In this document: positions 1-12,599 of the stretch, piece by piece | Layout of the letters: every line of letters begins with the position of its first letter | Numbering within the stretch: position 1 is the first letter of the stretch | From: Echinarachnius parma | Lineage: Eukaryota; Echinodermata; Echinoidea; Clypeasteroida; Echinarachniidae | Length of the DNA: 64,000 bases | Direction of reading: 5' to 3' | Assembly (NCBI GenBank): GCA_037951105.1 | Contig: JBAMJV010002072.1 | Span: 249,501 to 313,500, forward strand | The notes under the pieces: model-generated | Seen by the model: the letters and a program-made list of their open reading frames with translations, nothing else | Database searches by the model: none | What the model was told of the DNA's origin: nothing | Program-made: the position numbers and the translations under genes

Positions 1-700
1 AGTACCGAACAATAAGACTGGTGCGAGATCCCTCACCCTCTCAGTCAGCCCGCAAGACAACCCTTTTTGTTTGTACTCGGCAGTAATTTAGTTCCCGTTT
101 GTCTACCGATCCTGCTGCCCCAGTGCTACTTCGGTGACTAGTGCAGCTTGGGAGAGGGGAGGGGAGAGGGGAGGGGAGGGGGAGGGGAGGGGAGAGGGGA
201 GGGGAGGGGGAGGGGGGGGGGGGTGAAGATGCTCCTCCCTGGCCAGTTGATACACGCTATTCTCTATGTTGTTCCACTGCGTCTGGCTCGATCCCTGACC
301 ATATAGTTCGTATATAGGGGGGTGGGGGCGCAGGGGGGGGGGGGGGGGGGGGGGAAACACCCATTTAGAGTTGGTTATTTCTGTGTAGGGCTACTAGAAT
401 GATCAAGGCAGATGGGGGATGAAGATTCATCTCCTTAGTCAATCTGCACACGTGCTACTACTTTTGCTTCAGCACGATGCCAACACGAAGTGGCGCAGCT
501 ACGGGGGGGGGGGGGGGGTCTACCATGGGGGCCCAAATAATTAAACAAAAACAATAAAAACATAAGGGTAATAATATTGTTTAAATGCATCAAAGTTTAC
601 CCCCAGTAATTCACGTGTCCCCGAGGCCCCCGACACCGCCCCCCCCCCCCCCCCCCACCCTCCATTGGTCTAACCACGCTACGACATTGTCAACACCATT
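1..700. other. poly-G/C-rich stretch, no gene
   Basis: G runs at about 216-223, 336-353, 506-516 and a C run at 640-655, plus GGGGA minisatellite (150-215). Open frames here are low-complexity artefacts. Confidence 0.7.
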
Positions 701-1195
701 CCTCACCAAGCTTGTCTTCATACCAACGGAAGTACAAACTTTTCAGACTTTTTAAAAGTGTGGTGAGATTTTAATATCTCAATATGATTAAAACTTCGTG
801 CTGCACTATGCAGGCTTTGCCGGGATGACATGTTTATGATGATGAGAATGGGTTTGACTTACTACATTCTACTCGCGTGCTGGTCTACCACATCGAGACT
901 AGTCAGAAGAAACCACCTCTAAATATGTAAATGGGGCTTACTGACGATACATAAATAAAATATGTTGAAATTCAAATTTTACAACTATGAGAGCATTCTA
1001 CAGGGAATGATTTTCATTTCATATATTTTAGTCAATGAACTTTCAAATGAAATTAAAACCAACCAAATTAGTGTCATGGGGCATTTCGGGAAGTAGCAAT
1101 ACTCAAGTGTACCTTTAATCTAATATTTGAAGACATTATGACATTAACAAATTTGTAAGATTTTCATTTGATGAAGTAATCAAATCTCAATTTGG

Positions 1196-1582
1196 GCTAA
1201 GTACAGTTTTGGTAAGGCTGAGCTTTAGTAACCAAAACCTCGAAAGTTATAGAAAATTACAAACGACCTAGTAAAAAGCCTGTTATCGCAACAACAAAAA
1301 AGAGCCATTAAAACACAAGAGGGCGCTCTCTAAAACAGCACATGGTTTCAACCATTTTTCATACAAAATTAATTAAAATAAATCTGGGCCCCACATTTAT
1401 TCCGATCGGATATATTTATTGATATTTCAGCCGTTTCTAAACCGATTTTGATCAAGTAAAGTTTATTCTGCCATTAAAATTGTATGCTCTTTCAAATTTT
1501 ACAATCAGTTTTTCATTATCTCACAAAAAAATGTATTTCGTGCAGCGACCTCTATACCAAAACTAAATGACCCCTTTGAGTA
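1196..1582. mobile_element. T2-like MITE family 1, truncated
   Basis: Shares the AGAGGGCGCTCTC and CTATACCAAAACT blocks of family 1 but lacks a good left end. Its left side is joined to another repeat (about 1120-1200) also seen at 50280-50360. Confidence 0.55.
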
Positions 1583-1763
1583 AGGAATTTAATACTGGCC
1601 CTGATGCCTACAACTTCCATTCCCCGACCCCAATTTTGACCCCCATCCCAATCCTAGCGATTATAACAAATATTATAAAGATACAACCCTTTTATTAACC
1701 ACATTTAAATATTTTTATCATGCAAAGATACCCAAATAACTATCACAGCTTATTACAGATCAT

Positions 1764-1918
1764 CAGTGGCGTAGCGTGGGCAAAAATTATAAAGGGCACT
1801 TTGTATGCATTAGGCCCTACTTATTTTTCCACAGATTTTCTCCGTGTTTCTTATTGTTTTTTGTCAAAATTATGTGGGGGCACAGCCCCCCCCCACCCCC
1901 CCCCCCCCCCCGTCACTG
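1764..1918. mobile_element. possible hAT-like MITE with poly-C
   Basis: Ends CAGTGGCGTAGCGTGGGC and CCGTCACTG; no clean target duplication, though TACAGATCAT occurs on both sides. Confidence 0.4.
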
Positions 1919-2166
1919 ATAACTACAGATCATACCCAAAGTGCCAATAATGTCTTTATAGTTTCTTGTCACCGTGCATGGTCCTCGTCGAGAGAGCGAA
2001 GCGACCGAGCACAGGGTGGTGTGGATCTCCCCTTCTCCAGTTTGTCAAAGCTCAAGGACCATACCAGAACATAGATAAAAGTCTTTCATGTATATTATGT
2101 CTTTATTGTGTAAATATTGCCTCTATCTAAATACTTGTTCCATTATATACCTATAAGTGTTAGTAA

Positions 2167-2420
2167 TAGCCCGGTCACATATCAACGGATTGCGTAAACG
2201 GATGCCGAACGGAGAGCTAAATTTCAATCCGTTCGCCTCCGTTCGTATGCGTTTCTTGTCCGTTCCTTGTTGGGCGATGTACGTTGTTCTATCCGGCAGA
2301 ATGTTTTGTGCATGAAGCAATGGAGACAACTTTCACCACCGGATAATTTTATTTTGCAAATGTTCTATTCGTCGGGCATTCGTTTTCGCTATCCGGTGAT
2401 ATGTGACTGTGACCGGGCCT
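2167..2420. mobile_element. PIF/Harbinger-like MITE
   Basis: Ends TAGCCCGGTCACA and TGTGACCGGGCCT with TAA on both sides (2164-2166, 2421-2423). Subterminal CACATATCAACGG / CCGGTGATATGTG match. About 254 bp. Confidence 0.65.
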
Positions 2421-3500
2421 TAATGAAACGCAGACACAAATGAAGAGCTTAGTTCCAAAAGGCGCCAAATCCACTTTCCATCAAAATTGAGTTAAAGCGA
2501 TATCAGTACATTGATATAATAAGCGACGTAGCTATCTAGAAATCCAAACCCTAGGACAAATTACACAATCAAAATCAAAACATAGAAAGTTCTATTGTCA
2601 TATTCCCATATAGGCATGTGTACACAGTTGGACAAAGAAACCCGTTTTTCTCCAAGGATGAAACAGTTGATTTAGCACCTTTTGGAATTTAGCTCTTCAG
2701 ATACAACTAATCGAAGTAACGAAAGTCTCTATTTACATTTGGAAGTAGTGTCCATTGTCTCTAAAAGCAAATCGTGGAATGGAAATCATATAAAATGGAC
2801 ACCATTTACTGGCCATTGATATGTCAACAATTCCGATGTTCGTCTTTTCAAGAACTCTTGATTTAGACTTCAATGCAAACGTCTGTCCACGCTGCCCAGG
2901 TCAGTAAATGTCTGGCTTTCTTTCTTCGCTAATTGTCAATCGTCTTTAAATTGCCAGCAAGGTGCGAAAAGTAAACAGAAAATGTTCCGAACTAAAATCT
3001 TAAAGGCAAATAACAGTTTTAATTGACGGGTACTAGGTTTGCTATTTACATGTCCCTTCACCCTTTTATTTGCGGTACAAGCTAGCTTCGTGTTTCATTT
3101 TGTTTTGGGGTTAGAGTTTTCGAAATGTCTGTTTAGTAAAAAGATATAGATTTTTCATTCATCTAATGATAACAACTTACTCTATATCTATATCCGAAAA
3201 AGCTGGATTATTTTTATAATTTTTATCAGGACGATTTGAAAATAAAAACAAACGAAACAAAAAGAGATCACTATTTCCCTTTTTCCACTATATTTACGGA
3301 TGAGAATATTGACATGATTTTACATCTCAGATTGATGCACTTTCTTCCTCCCATTTAAACATCAAGTTAATATTTTGGATCGATTTTAAATTTGCAATTA
3401 ACTTACTTCCTGTTTGTTTTACGTTACATTTTAGTTTTCTTATATTGTATATATGATATATGTTTTGAATATGTGTATATAGATCTGTATATATTTGTTA
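2421..3500. other. unique AT-rich DNA, nothing recognised
   Basis: No long open frame, no repeat that I could pair within the window. Confidence 0.6.
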
Positions 3501-3508
3501 TATTGTGC

Positions 3509-3582
3509 TAAATGTCATTTTCTTCAATACCCTTCGACAGGGTGACATGAGAAATAAAACATTGAACATTGAACATTGAACA
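3509..3582. repeat. retroposon tail with (ATTGAAC)n
   Basis: CCCTTCGACAGGGTGACATG then AATAAAACATTGAACATTG repeats. A similar (TTGAAC)n tail sits at 31290-31358. Confidence 0.5.
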
Positions 3583-3750
3583 TCTCACATAACATTGCAA
3601 ATAATGGTAAAACAGTCGACCAGTTTGATCTATCTTTAGCGCATTCATAAAATTAAGGGCTCCAAATAGCCCCCAGGTCTTAATAAATATGAATTTACCG
3701 AAAAAACAGTTATAATTGCGCGCGCTTTGGACACAACTCCCCTGTTGCAC

Positions 3751-3945
3751 CACAAATTGTCGTACCTGCACAAATTGTCGTATGCGACAATTTGTGCAAA
3801 ATTTCACGCCACAAATTGTCGCATCCTGCACAAATTGTCGTTTGCGACAATTTGTGTTGCTCTCGCCGTCCCCATACCCGGCGACAATTTGTGAAATCAC
3901 GTAAAACCTCACACCACAAATTGTCGCATATTGCACAAATTGTCG
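3751..3945. repeat. 12-mer array 1 (CACAAATTGTCG)
   Basis: Nine copies: forward at 3751, 3769, 3810, 3829, 3915 and 3934; inverted at 3785, 3845 and 3882. Forward-inverted pairs with a 4-bp centre (3769-3796, 3829-3856) form 28-bp hairpins. Confidence 0.92.
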
Positions 3946-4197
3946 TCAGTCGCTGTCTTCAAGCTACAAAGATGATGATGATGATAATAATAATAATCAG
4001 TGTTGGTGGACTCGAGGCCGGCCTCGGCGTCGACACCAGTGGAAGATTTTTACGAAGCAGAGACCGAGATCCGTCAACAAATCTCGAGGCCGAGACCAAG
4101 ACTATTTGGTTTTGGGGGCCGAGACCATTAAAGAACACTACAAATTGGATTCGAGACAACTTAACAAAAAAACAAGCCATGTGTGAGCATGTGTTAA

Positions 4198-4771
4198 AGG
4201 GATAGTTGAGTTTTGGTAGAGAGGGCGCTAGACTACTTATTTTTTTTGTGAGGTAATGAAAAACTGAGTGTAAAATTTGAAAGAGCATAATATTTAAATA
4301 ATAAAATCATCTTTGTTTGATCATAATCGGTTCAGAGATGGCTGAAATATCCATAAATATACCAATTTGTAATAAAGCTGGGGCCCCAGGTTTATTAGAG
4401 AATTTTTAACCAGCCGTTAAAAATTTTTAAAAATGCTTCCTCTTTTCAAAAAGTTACAAAATAGGTATTTAAATAGTTGTTGGTTATTTCTCTATCTAAT
4501 CACTATTTCAACAAAGCATCACATGCACAATATTTTATTCAAAATGGTTGAAACCGATGAGTGTTTAGAGAGCGCCCTCTTACGTTTTAACGGCTCTTTT
4601 TGAATGATAACATGATATCATTGAAAAAAAAAAAAAAGATCTTTACTACGTCATTTGTAATTTTGTGTTCCTTTCTAGTTATAATTATTAGTTTGTAATG
4701 TAATGATGCAGGTTTTGGTTACTTTTCAGTTCACCAAAACTGTACTCTCCTTACCAGGACTCACTATCCCT
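4198..4771. mobile_element. T2/Kolobok-like MITE, family 1
   Basis: AGGGATAGTTGAG at the left end, CTATCCCT at the right, TTAA on both sides. The terminal TTAAAGGGA fits the TTAAAGGRR signature of T2 (Kolobok) MITEs. Interior holds AGAGGGCGCT and GGGGCCCC blocks shared with the other copies. Confidence 0.8.
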
Positions 4772-5424
4772 TTAATATTCGTTTTTATGTGATTTTCGGT
4801 TGTATTTCTGCTTTTCCTTCAGTTTCTAGCTAGGTACTTTTCATGGGTGTTTGTGAGCTGGGGGGGGGGGGGGGGGCAATGATTTGTCCCCTTTTTTATT
4901 TCTTGTCTTTTTTGTATTTTCGTTTGTGAATACATGGTTTATTTATTCGTGCTGTCTTTGTAATAATTAAAATGGTTATGTTTTTTTTATTCGATGTCAA
5001 AAGAAATTTGTATTCAACCAGGCCTGGGGGGGGGGGGGGGGGGGGGGGGGGCTCGACCTTTCGCGTGATAATTCCCGCAACGCACGCAGGTATCGCCGCG
5101 TGACTTCATGGGTTTTTTAATTTTTTTATTGAAGTCTTTTGAGACCAAATTTGCGACGACCGGGTATACTATTCCCGTGACCGTAGTTGTAAGTGAGCGT
5201 CGGCCCCAAAATCACTAAATTGTGTGTTTGGTGTACATATTCTAGGTGGAAATGGTAAATAATTGTTTCCATTGAAAAAAAACAACATAAGTTTTGGCAC
5301 AAGTAGATTGGACCATACTTATTAGCAAATTAGGATGTCGAGCCACCTCGGAGCTGGCCTCTGGTGGCCGAATTTTACACCGGGCCGGGATACACATTCT
5401 GTAATTTACTCAACTCGCGCATAA

Positions 5425-5530
5425 AATTTAATCTGACCTATAGCACTGAATCTGACCTATAGCCACTAATCTGAACTATAGCCACCATCCAAGGGTCAGG
5501 GTATAGGGTTAGGGTTAGGGTTAGGTTATG
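5425..5530. repeat. short tandem repeat and telomere-like GGGTTA
   Basis: Three units of about 19 bp (ATCTGACCTATAGCCAC) followed by GGGTTAGGGTTAGGGTTAGG. Too short to mark a telomere. Confidence 0.7.
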
Positions 5531-5538
5531 TAGTGTAT

Positions 5539-7214
5539 GGGCAATTCCACGAAAAATGTTACCCAATGATGGAAAAATGAAACTCATGGGACAGCCTTGT
5601 TAACTACTGGAGAGTAATGAGGGAAGGACCATATTTTGATGACTAAAGGAAAAAAGTTTGAAATTCAATGCAGAATATTTTTTTTTTTGGCCATTGAAGT
5701 TGGGACAAAAAATGTATGTATTACCCCCCAAAATGATGAAATTTGCATCCGTTGTTTGTGAAATAAAATTTAAAAATATGGATCACTTCAGAACAATAAT
5801 TCTACTTCTAATGTCTTGTTTATGCTTTGTTTTAACATCATAGAAAAGGAAATTGTGTAAAAATCTTTACTTTTTGAAAACTGTTATTCGATAAAATCTT
5901 GATTCTTACAACATTGATGTGTAATGTCCGTGACGTTTTAGATATAAAAGTTTTTGTAGAAGCAGAAGTCCTAATTCAATTTAATTCAAAATTCATTTGC
6001 AAAGCTAGAATGTTATATCATAAAGTATATCAACAGCATTTACTAAAATATTTGATGGTTTGTCCAGAATGGCGTCACGGCTGCGTCACGGGACATTACA
6101 TACACAGTGAAAAGTATAAAAAAGCAGAGCAAAAAAATATCAAGTATTATTTTCTTATGTAAATGTCTTACTTCAGCCAAGAAATAAGATAATCCCAAGT
6201 AACAGGGGGACTACTACCTTCCTGGTTCAAGTTTTAATAAATTGTATCGTTAATCAGATAGTGAACTTTGACTTTGAGTCAGTACTCTGATAACGTAATT
6301 TATTAAAACTAAATTCCTTGCTTAATTTGAACATGCATGTCTCAATAATCACTACAGATTTGACTATAACTTACTGGGAGGAGAAAGAGATGGTTAAATC
6401 TCATATAGTATGATCAAATTGCAAAAATTATACTCTTAGTCCATGATTTTCCATGTGTTATGCCCATGATGTACACAACTTTTTTTATATTTTAAAAATT
6501 TTTGGCACGAAACAGCATTGTACCTCATTAAAAATGTATAATATTTTTTTTAATAGTTGAACATTTGGTTTACTGCACATTCTGTTGAAAAAATTTAAAT
6601 TTTACAATACCGTAATTTTGGAAAAACTTATTAATATTTTTAAAATAATTTTTTGCTAATTGTAAACAAAATTGAAATATAATTTTTTTTCTCAAAACTG
6701 TTTGATTACATATCAAATGTACAATTAAAAAAGTGTCATGCACAATGGAGCATTTTTTGCGAGTTATTTCTGAGTTTAGAAAAAGTGGACAAAAGTGTAA
6801 TGTCCGTGACACTGAAAATGTAATGTCCGTGACGCAACGTTTTGTTGTCTAGATCACATATGCCTGGCCCGTTTCCCCCAAAACAACTTGGATTCAATTC
6901 ATCATTGCCTTGTATATAATTAAATACCTAAATCACCTTTGTGAGGTCTCAGAACTCACAGACTTTTGCAAAGATGTATATGGATGCAAAAAGTCATGTC
7001 CAAAAGATGTAATGTCCGTGACGGCGCACATTTTGCAGAATTACTCAGTAACGAATTGGATAAATGTTCTAAAACTTTTTTTATATACTTAACCAGGATA
7101 TTGTTTTGTAATCAAAATAAAAGTTAGACATTAGTTAGAGGTATGAATTAGTAGTGGCATTGGAAAGTCATGAAAATTCTCTGATTTGTAATGTCCGTGA
7201 CGCTGGAGTTGCCC
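5539..7214 (+). mobile_element. GGGCAATTCCA-TIR transposon, copy A
   Basis: Left end GGGCAATTCCACG, right end TGGAGTTGCCC, 4-bp target duplication GTAT (5535-5538, 7215-7218). The motif AATGTCCGTGACG lies at 5933, 6799 (last base differs), 6822, 7011 and 7190, and inverted near 6084; the 7190 copy abuts the right TIR. No transposase recognised. Inserted in an older element whose inverted arms are 5350-5400 and 7225-7273. Confidence 0.85.
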
Positions 7215-8320
7215 GTATACAGTATAGCAATGTGTATCCCGGCCCGATGTCAAACTACTGGTGGCCAGGGGTGCCCTTGATCAAAATGGCCGATACATGT
7301 TCCGCTAAATATCTCAAGAACTTGAGGGGCAATTTTGAGCGAATCTGGGTACCTGCATGCACTAAGTGCAGGAAATGATCTGGTGAAATCCTGAGTCCTG
7401 AGGTCAAAGGTCACAAAACTAATTGGTGCAAAAGTGCTGTGTTGGCTAGATACATGTATCTCAATTTGCTTAGAATCACATATCTTTATGTGTGCTCAAT
7501 TTCATGCTTTTATCACAAAGTTCACAACTCACTCATATTGGCATGCAGTTTTTACAGTTCACAATCAGCTATGGGAGGGGGGGGGGGGGGTAGTCGTGGA
7601 AAATGTTCCAACATTTGCGAGGCCGAGACCAGGATTCTTCACACTTTTCGAGGCCGAGACCATCGATAATGTCGGTCGAGACCACTAAAGTTACAATTTT
7701 AAAAGGGGGGGGGGGGGGGGTGGGTGTTCAAACCCCCCAAAAGAGTCATTTTTGGTCAAAGGGGGGGGGGGGGGGGGGGTTAACCCCCCCCCCCCCCCGG
7801 GTACGCCTATGTTCATGTCATTATACGTACTGTTACGTGTGCATGGTAAAACATCATCAACACACTACTCACTCCCGAGTTCTTCTAAAATAATCAAAAT
7901 AAACACACCGGAAAAGTTGTAATATTGGGTAAATTAAGCCATGTTAAAATCCAACGATCGATCCCATGCCTATGGCACGCCAAGTTTACATTGGGGTTGG
8001 GAAAGACCTGTGTTGGGAAATCAACCCCCCCACCCCCCCCCCCCCCCCCCCCCCCCCCTTACACAATTTGAGCGGTCTTGAGGCCACTTTAAGTGGTCTC
8101 GACCATCATAGCCAATGGTCTCGATCGGACCCCCCAAACCAATTAGTGATCTCGGTCTCGGCCTTTTTTGACAGGCTTCGAAAACTCTTCACCAACACCC
8201 CTCCCCCCTCCCCCCCTCGAAACATTCTACATCCCCCTTCAAATAAACCTCAACGACACCCCACTCGAATAATCCTCACCGACACCCCCCCCCCCCCCCC
8301 GTGAAAAAAATGGGTACGCC
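7215..8320. other. repeat mosaic with poly-G/C and GGCCGAGACCA blocks
   Basis: GAGGTCAAAGGTCAC (7401), then repeat blocks with GGCCGAGACCA, GGGTACGCC and long G or C runs, relatives of the MITE at 38428-38651. Confidence 0.6.
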
Positions 8321-8332
8321 ACACCCATCCCT

Positions 8333-8530
8333 AAAACACACCCCTCCACGCCCACCGTCACTCCTCCACACACACACCCCACACACGCATAAACACACAC
8401 ACACACACACACACACCCTACATTCACACATACACCCATCCTTAATCCTTCACATACCACGTGTGCACACGCACGCACACACACATACACAAATACACAC
8501 ACTCACACACTATACACAAACCTCACATGA
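8333..8530. repeat. (CA)n microsatellite
   Basis: CACACA tracts mixed with C-rich stretches, 100 bp before 12-mer array 2. Confidence 0.9.
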
Positions 8531-8630
8531 CCTGTAATGTTGGTGCGTTGGTATATATCCGTATGTCAAGAATGATCATTTTAATCCAAAATGTATGTCA
8601 TCATGGCTTTGAACAGGACCGTAGGTGTGG

Positions 8631-8767
8631 CGACAATTTGTGGTGCCAGCTACCAGCACAAATTGTCGCCGTCGCCTCCACAAATTGTCGCAAACGACAA
8701 TTTGTGCAGAAAGCGACAATTTGTGGTGCCAACATTTTGCACAAATTGTCGCATACGACAATTTGTG
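8631..8767. repeat. 12-mer array 2 (CACAAATTGTCG)
   Basis: Seven copies: forward at 8657, 8679 and 8740; inverted at 8631, 8695, 8714 and 8756. Same 28-bp hairpin layout at 8679-8706 and 8740-8767, centres CAAA and CATA. Confidence 0.92.
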
Positions 8768-8769
8768 GT

Positions 8770-9540
8770 GCAACATCCCCCTTTCCAAATTATATCATCT
8801 TATTTATCGTGATATGTTTAAAGGGAGAGATCCACTTTTGCAAGCCAAAATTCAAAAGTTGCGAGGTTATTGTCTTATATGAAAGGAAATGTCATTTAAT
8901 AGCATGCCTGAACAAATTAGGGCTTGAAATCTCTTTTTCGTGGAGTTATAGACCTAAAACTGAATAAACTGAGGGACGTCGGTTAATTAGGTACATACGT
9001 ATTTTCGGCCGTTGAGTAAGTTCGTACATAGATTTCACGGAGTGTCAGATCGGTATGCATGACCCCTACGTGACCCGCGCTAGCTACGTGACCTGCGCAT
9101 AAGTACTAATGTGTGAGCGTTTACCAAGCAAAATACCCAAACATCGCTTAAACTGACTACATGTAATTATATATTCTTTCTTTTTGAGATCCTTTTCCGT
9201 GACATACGTTAACAAATGTCGGCTTCACAATACCTTTACGAGAATTAGTACTATATTGTTGTAATATTATGCTAAATCAGTTGAACTCCTTTATTGACCG
9301 ATATATAGTTTAAATGGAGGGACGCATTCGTTTTTCATTCGTAGAATCCAAATTAGAGGGCTGTTCGCTCTGATTTTTTTTTTGCGTGTTACATTGATCC
9401 CCATCCGTCAACTGAAAGCTGTTCAGACGTTTTGTAAAAGTGGACCTGTCCCTTTAAATCTTGGGTTTTCACCCGAGAAAGGAAGCTCAAACAAATGATC
9501 GCTCTAAATAGCTGGATCGATTAAACCAATCATACTTTAA
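8770..9540. other. no gene seen
   Basis: AT-rich; no paired repeat or splice-framed coding stretch recognised. Confidence 0.55.
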
Positions 9541-9629
9541 TTGATCCCGAAGTATTGACACAAGAAGGGGAAGGACAACATGGAACATTTTCGCACCACA
9601 CTTCAAAAAGTGGTCGACGCGATCTATTA

Positions 9630-10401
9630 TATTCAGCTCAATGGATTTCTTTCACTTACATTATTCGAAAAGACGGTCAACATAATCTGAACAATGTTGA
9701 TCGGTTTCCACGCCATTGCATGTTATGCCGTATATGATTATTATCCTTTTGGGGTTGACTAAGTATTCTGTAATAAGGTGGATATACATGTTGTATTTAT
9801 ATGCTGTATGAAACTTCTAATAAGATTTCTATCACAAATTAAACACTGATTTGCATAAATTAGTAAATTAGAAGTTTTGGAAACTTACACCAACCCATCT
9901 TCATGCATCATTATCACCACCGTCATCATCATCATCGTCATTATCATCATCATAACAGCAATCACTATCATCATAACAGCAATCACTATCATCATTATCA
10001 TCATCACCATAGCCATTATATTCAGCTCAATGGATTTCTTTCACTCACATTATTCCAAAAGACAGTCAACATAATCTTAATAATGTTGATCGGTTTCCAC
10101 ACCATTTCACGTTATGCCGTACATTTTCGTATTCTTGTCCCATCTTTTGACTACGTATTCTGTTATATAATATAAGGTGGAAATACATATTGTAATAATA
10201 CAATTAATTAAATTTCAAATAAGATTTTCATTACAAATAAGACATTGATTTGCATAAATTAGGATGTTAGAAAAGAAAGAAGAAATGGACAGTAGGTACA
10301 GAAAGTTTCGTTTTTGGAAAACTTACACCAACCAAACTTCATCATTATCATCATCATCATTAAACTTTAAAGCCATCATCATCATCACAATAGCCATCAC
10401 T

Positions 10402-10434
<33 letters not shown>

Positions 10435-10500
10435 TACTTCATTATTATTATCATCACCATCATCATCACCATCATCATCATTTCATAACTGTTGTCATTA
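9630..10500. repeat. tandem duplication of about 390 bp with ATC microsatellites
   Basis: TTCAGCTCAATGGATTTCTT to TTGCATAAATTAG occurs at 9630-9870 and again at 10018-10262. Each copy is followed by AACTTACACCAACC and an (ATC)n tract (9905-10018, 10338-10486). Confidence 0.85.
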
Positions 10501-10927
10501 TCACAGAGATACTCAAATTAAAGTCACAAAAAACACAAATTCAAACTAACTTGTTCATGTTCGTTTTGTTTTATATACAAAAATGTAATTCAATTAATTC
10601 ACAAGGAGCCATTTTCAATATGAAAACAGATAACTAATTACTGTACATAATTATCAGGAGCAACGCCCATGTTGATAATTATCATCATAAAGTTCCAGCA
10701 AGAGTGGGGGAACAAGTGTTAACAAATACATTTTGTCAAAAAGTCCATACAAAAATCAAATACAAAAATTATTGTCTTAAAAATTTGTCATTTGGTAAGA
10801 AAGAGTAACATATTTTGTTTGATCAAAATATAACTGGGTTTGTGAAAGTTTTAAACTAAATCACAACGAATATAAAAAATAAAAAACCCAGTAAGAGTAC
10901 CATATGATTTCCCCTACATGACCGTAC

Positions 10928-11694
10928 CTAGCCTATCCGATAGGTGTCGGGCTTTTTGGCAAGTACTTAATCGCTAATATGGAGACGGACAACTGGCGAG
11001 CCCGAACCCGAGCGCAAAGCGCGAGCGCCTATCATCAGTCGTGAACTCATCATTATTCATATATGTTTATTGTATGTGTGACGAGTGTATTTTCATGCAT
11101 GATTCATAAGCCTTGCATGTGAACTCGACCACAGCGCACAGCGCGTTATAGTCTAGTTCTAGACCCTCGGAAATTGATCTCCACCACCCCGAAAAGCGCT
11201 GCTAAAAATGAGAGTCCTGTCACGCGATTAATGATGAATACAGATCTCTCGTTTTTAGCAGCGCTTTTCTGGGTGGCGAAGATCAATTTCCGAGGGTCTA
11301 GAACTAGACTAACAGCGCGTGTACAAAGTAATTGGCGCACTGTGCTGTGTGTGACCATGGATAGTACTATGGTGTGACTGTGTGTGACTGTCCGGCCGAG
11401 TTCTACACTGCATGCACTACGCTAGGTATACGGAGTTCATATGACGTTCACGGCCTCATCGCTCATTGGCCTATTTTGGTCCATGACACATAAATATTCA
11501 TGAAAGAGCTTTGCAGGGGGTTCGTAGATTTTCTACGAACGAAGTACAAAGAACAAAGTAAATAAAAGAAAATAAACTGTTCGCATTCACAAGTGACGAT
11601 AGGCATTGGGATGGGGTTGGGGATCGCTGGTTGTTTCGTCCCCATAACGCGATTAGTACTTGCTAGACAGCCCGACGCCTATCGGTTAGGCTAG
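10928..11694. mobile_element. TIR element with 7-bp target duplication
   Basis: Ends CTAGCCTATCCGATAGG and CCTATCGGTTAGGCTAG; direct flanks ACCGTAC on both sides (10921-10927, 11695-11701). 767 bp, no transposase seen. Confidence 0.8.
11151..11309. mobile_element. foldback MITE nested in 10928-11694
   Basis: 159 bp; arms of about 60 bp beginning GTCTAGTTCTAGACCCTCGG fold onto the other end. TA flanks both ends, suggesting a TA-target family. Confidence 0.75.
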
Positions 11695-11701
11695 ACCGTA
11701 C

Positions 11702-12200
11702 CTGAATAGTGAATACCACAGTGTGTACAATACATAATACATAACATACAATAAATAATTATTTCAATGTTTCAATATCAATACTTGGTACTTGGTACCT
11801 GGTTATGAAAATGCTTTTGATAAAGAAAGTGAAAATTGTATAGTAAGTACCGTAGTATTTATATATCATTAATATAATCATCTTCAAAATGGTAGTCATG
11901 CCCTACATGAATTGCAGTAGTTACACAAATATATTCATGCTGATGGTTTCCAAATTAAACTTAAAATATTCTAACACATCTGGAATGAATATATTATTTT
12001 AAAAATGGAAAAGTGGGTTAAACATTTGTTTTATTAGATACAATTAGAATGCAGGAATATTCTTGCACAAAGAAATTGCAAATTTGTAGATAAAATAGTA
12101 GAAAATCAGCAAAACTATATTTCTAGATGCATTTTCTGACACATACAAGAGTTCATTCCCTTTATACTAATAACTATGCAGACATTCCTCGTCCAGATTT
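11702..12200. other. no gene seen
   Basis: AT-rich, simple ATACATAATACATAACATAC run near 11730. Confidence 0.55.
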
Positions 12201-12201
12201 A

Positions 12202-12410
12202 CATACATGTAAGGGGATCTAGTAACTTTTGTTGACATTTTGCAAAAACTGACAAAGGGTTGATAAGATGTTTATTTTTGTAATCTGATATGTCCACTGA
12301 GTGATGTGTGAAAATTCCACGATACATGAATGTCATAGTAATGACAGAGTAATGAGCAATATTGCTAGTACTTTTTGTGGAGTTTGACAATGTTACTTGG
12401 TCCTTTTGAT
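12202..12410. mobile_element. T2-like MITE family 2, decayed copy
   Basis: Contains GGGGATCTAGTAACTTTTG and GACAATGTTACTTGGTCC, the family 2 ends, but no clear TTAA flanks. Confidence 0.55.
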
Positions 12411-12599
12411 GTTAGATTAATTACTTTCTGGACCAGCACCACCCCATACCAATCGTTTGTCCTGGGGAGAATCATGCACCTCGGAATAGTTTGACTAGAT
12501 TGATGGTGCAATAGAAGTGGTGAACAAGTAAGTAAGTACCAAAATTAAATTTGACACTAAAAAAAACAGACCCCAATTAACAGGACCCAAAACCATTTA

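Noticed and set aside
3751-3945. CRISPR array
   Set aside because: Repeat is 12 bp, occurs in both orientations, spacers are 4-50 bp and irregular, and the genome is eukaryotic.
3508-4205. Overlapping open frames rich in TNCR and RQFV words
   Set aside because: They are translations of the 12-mer array in both strands, not a Cys-rich protein.
5503-5527. Telomere
   Set aside because: Only about three GGGTTA units, flanked by ordinary sequence.
7434-8304. Gly- and Pro-rich open frames
   Set aside because: Arise from poly-G and poly-C runs in repeats.
9877-10488. His- and Ile-rich open frames
   Set aside because: Pure readings of (ATC)n microsatellite.
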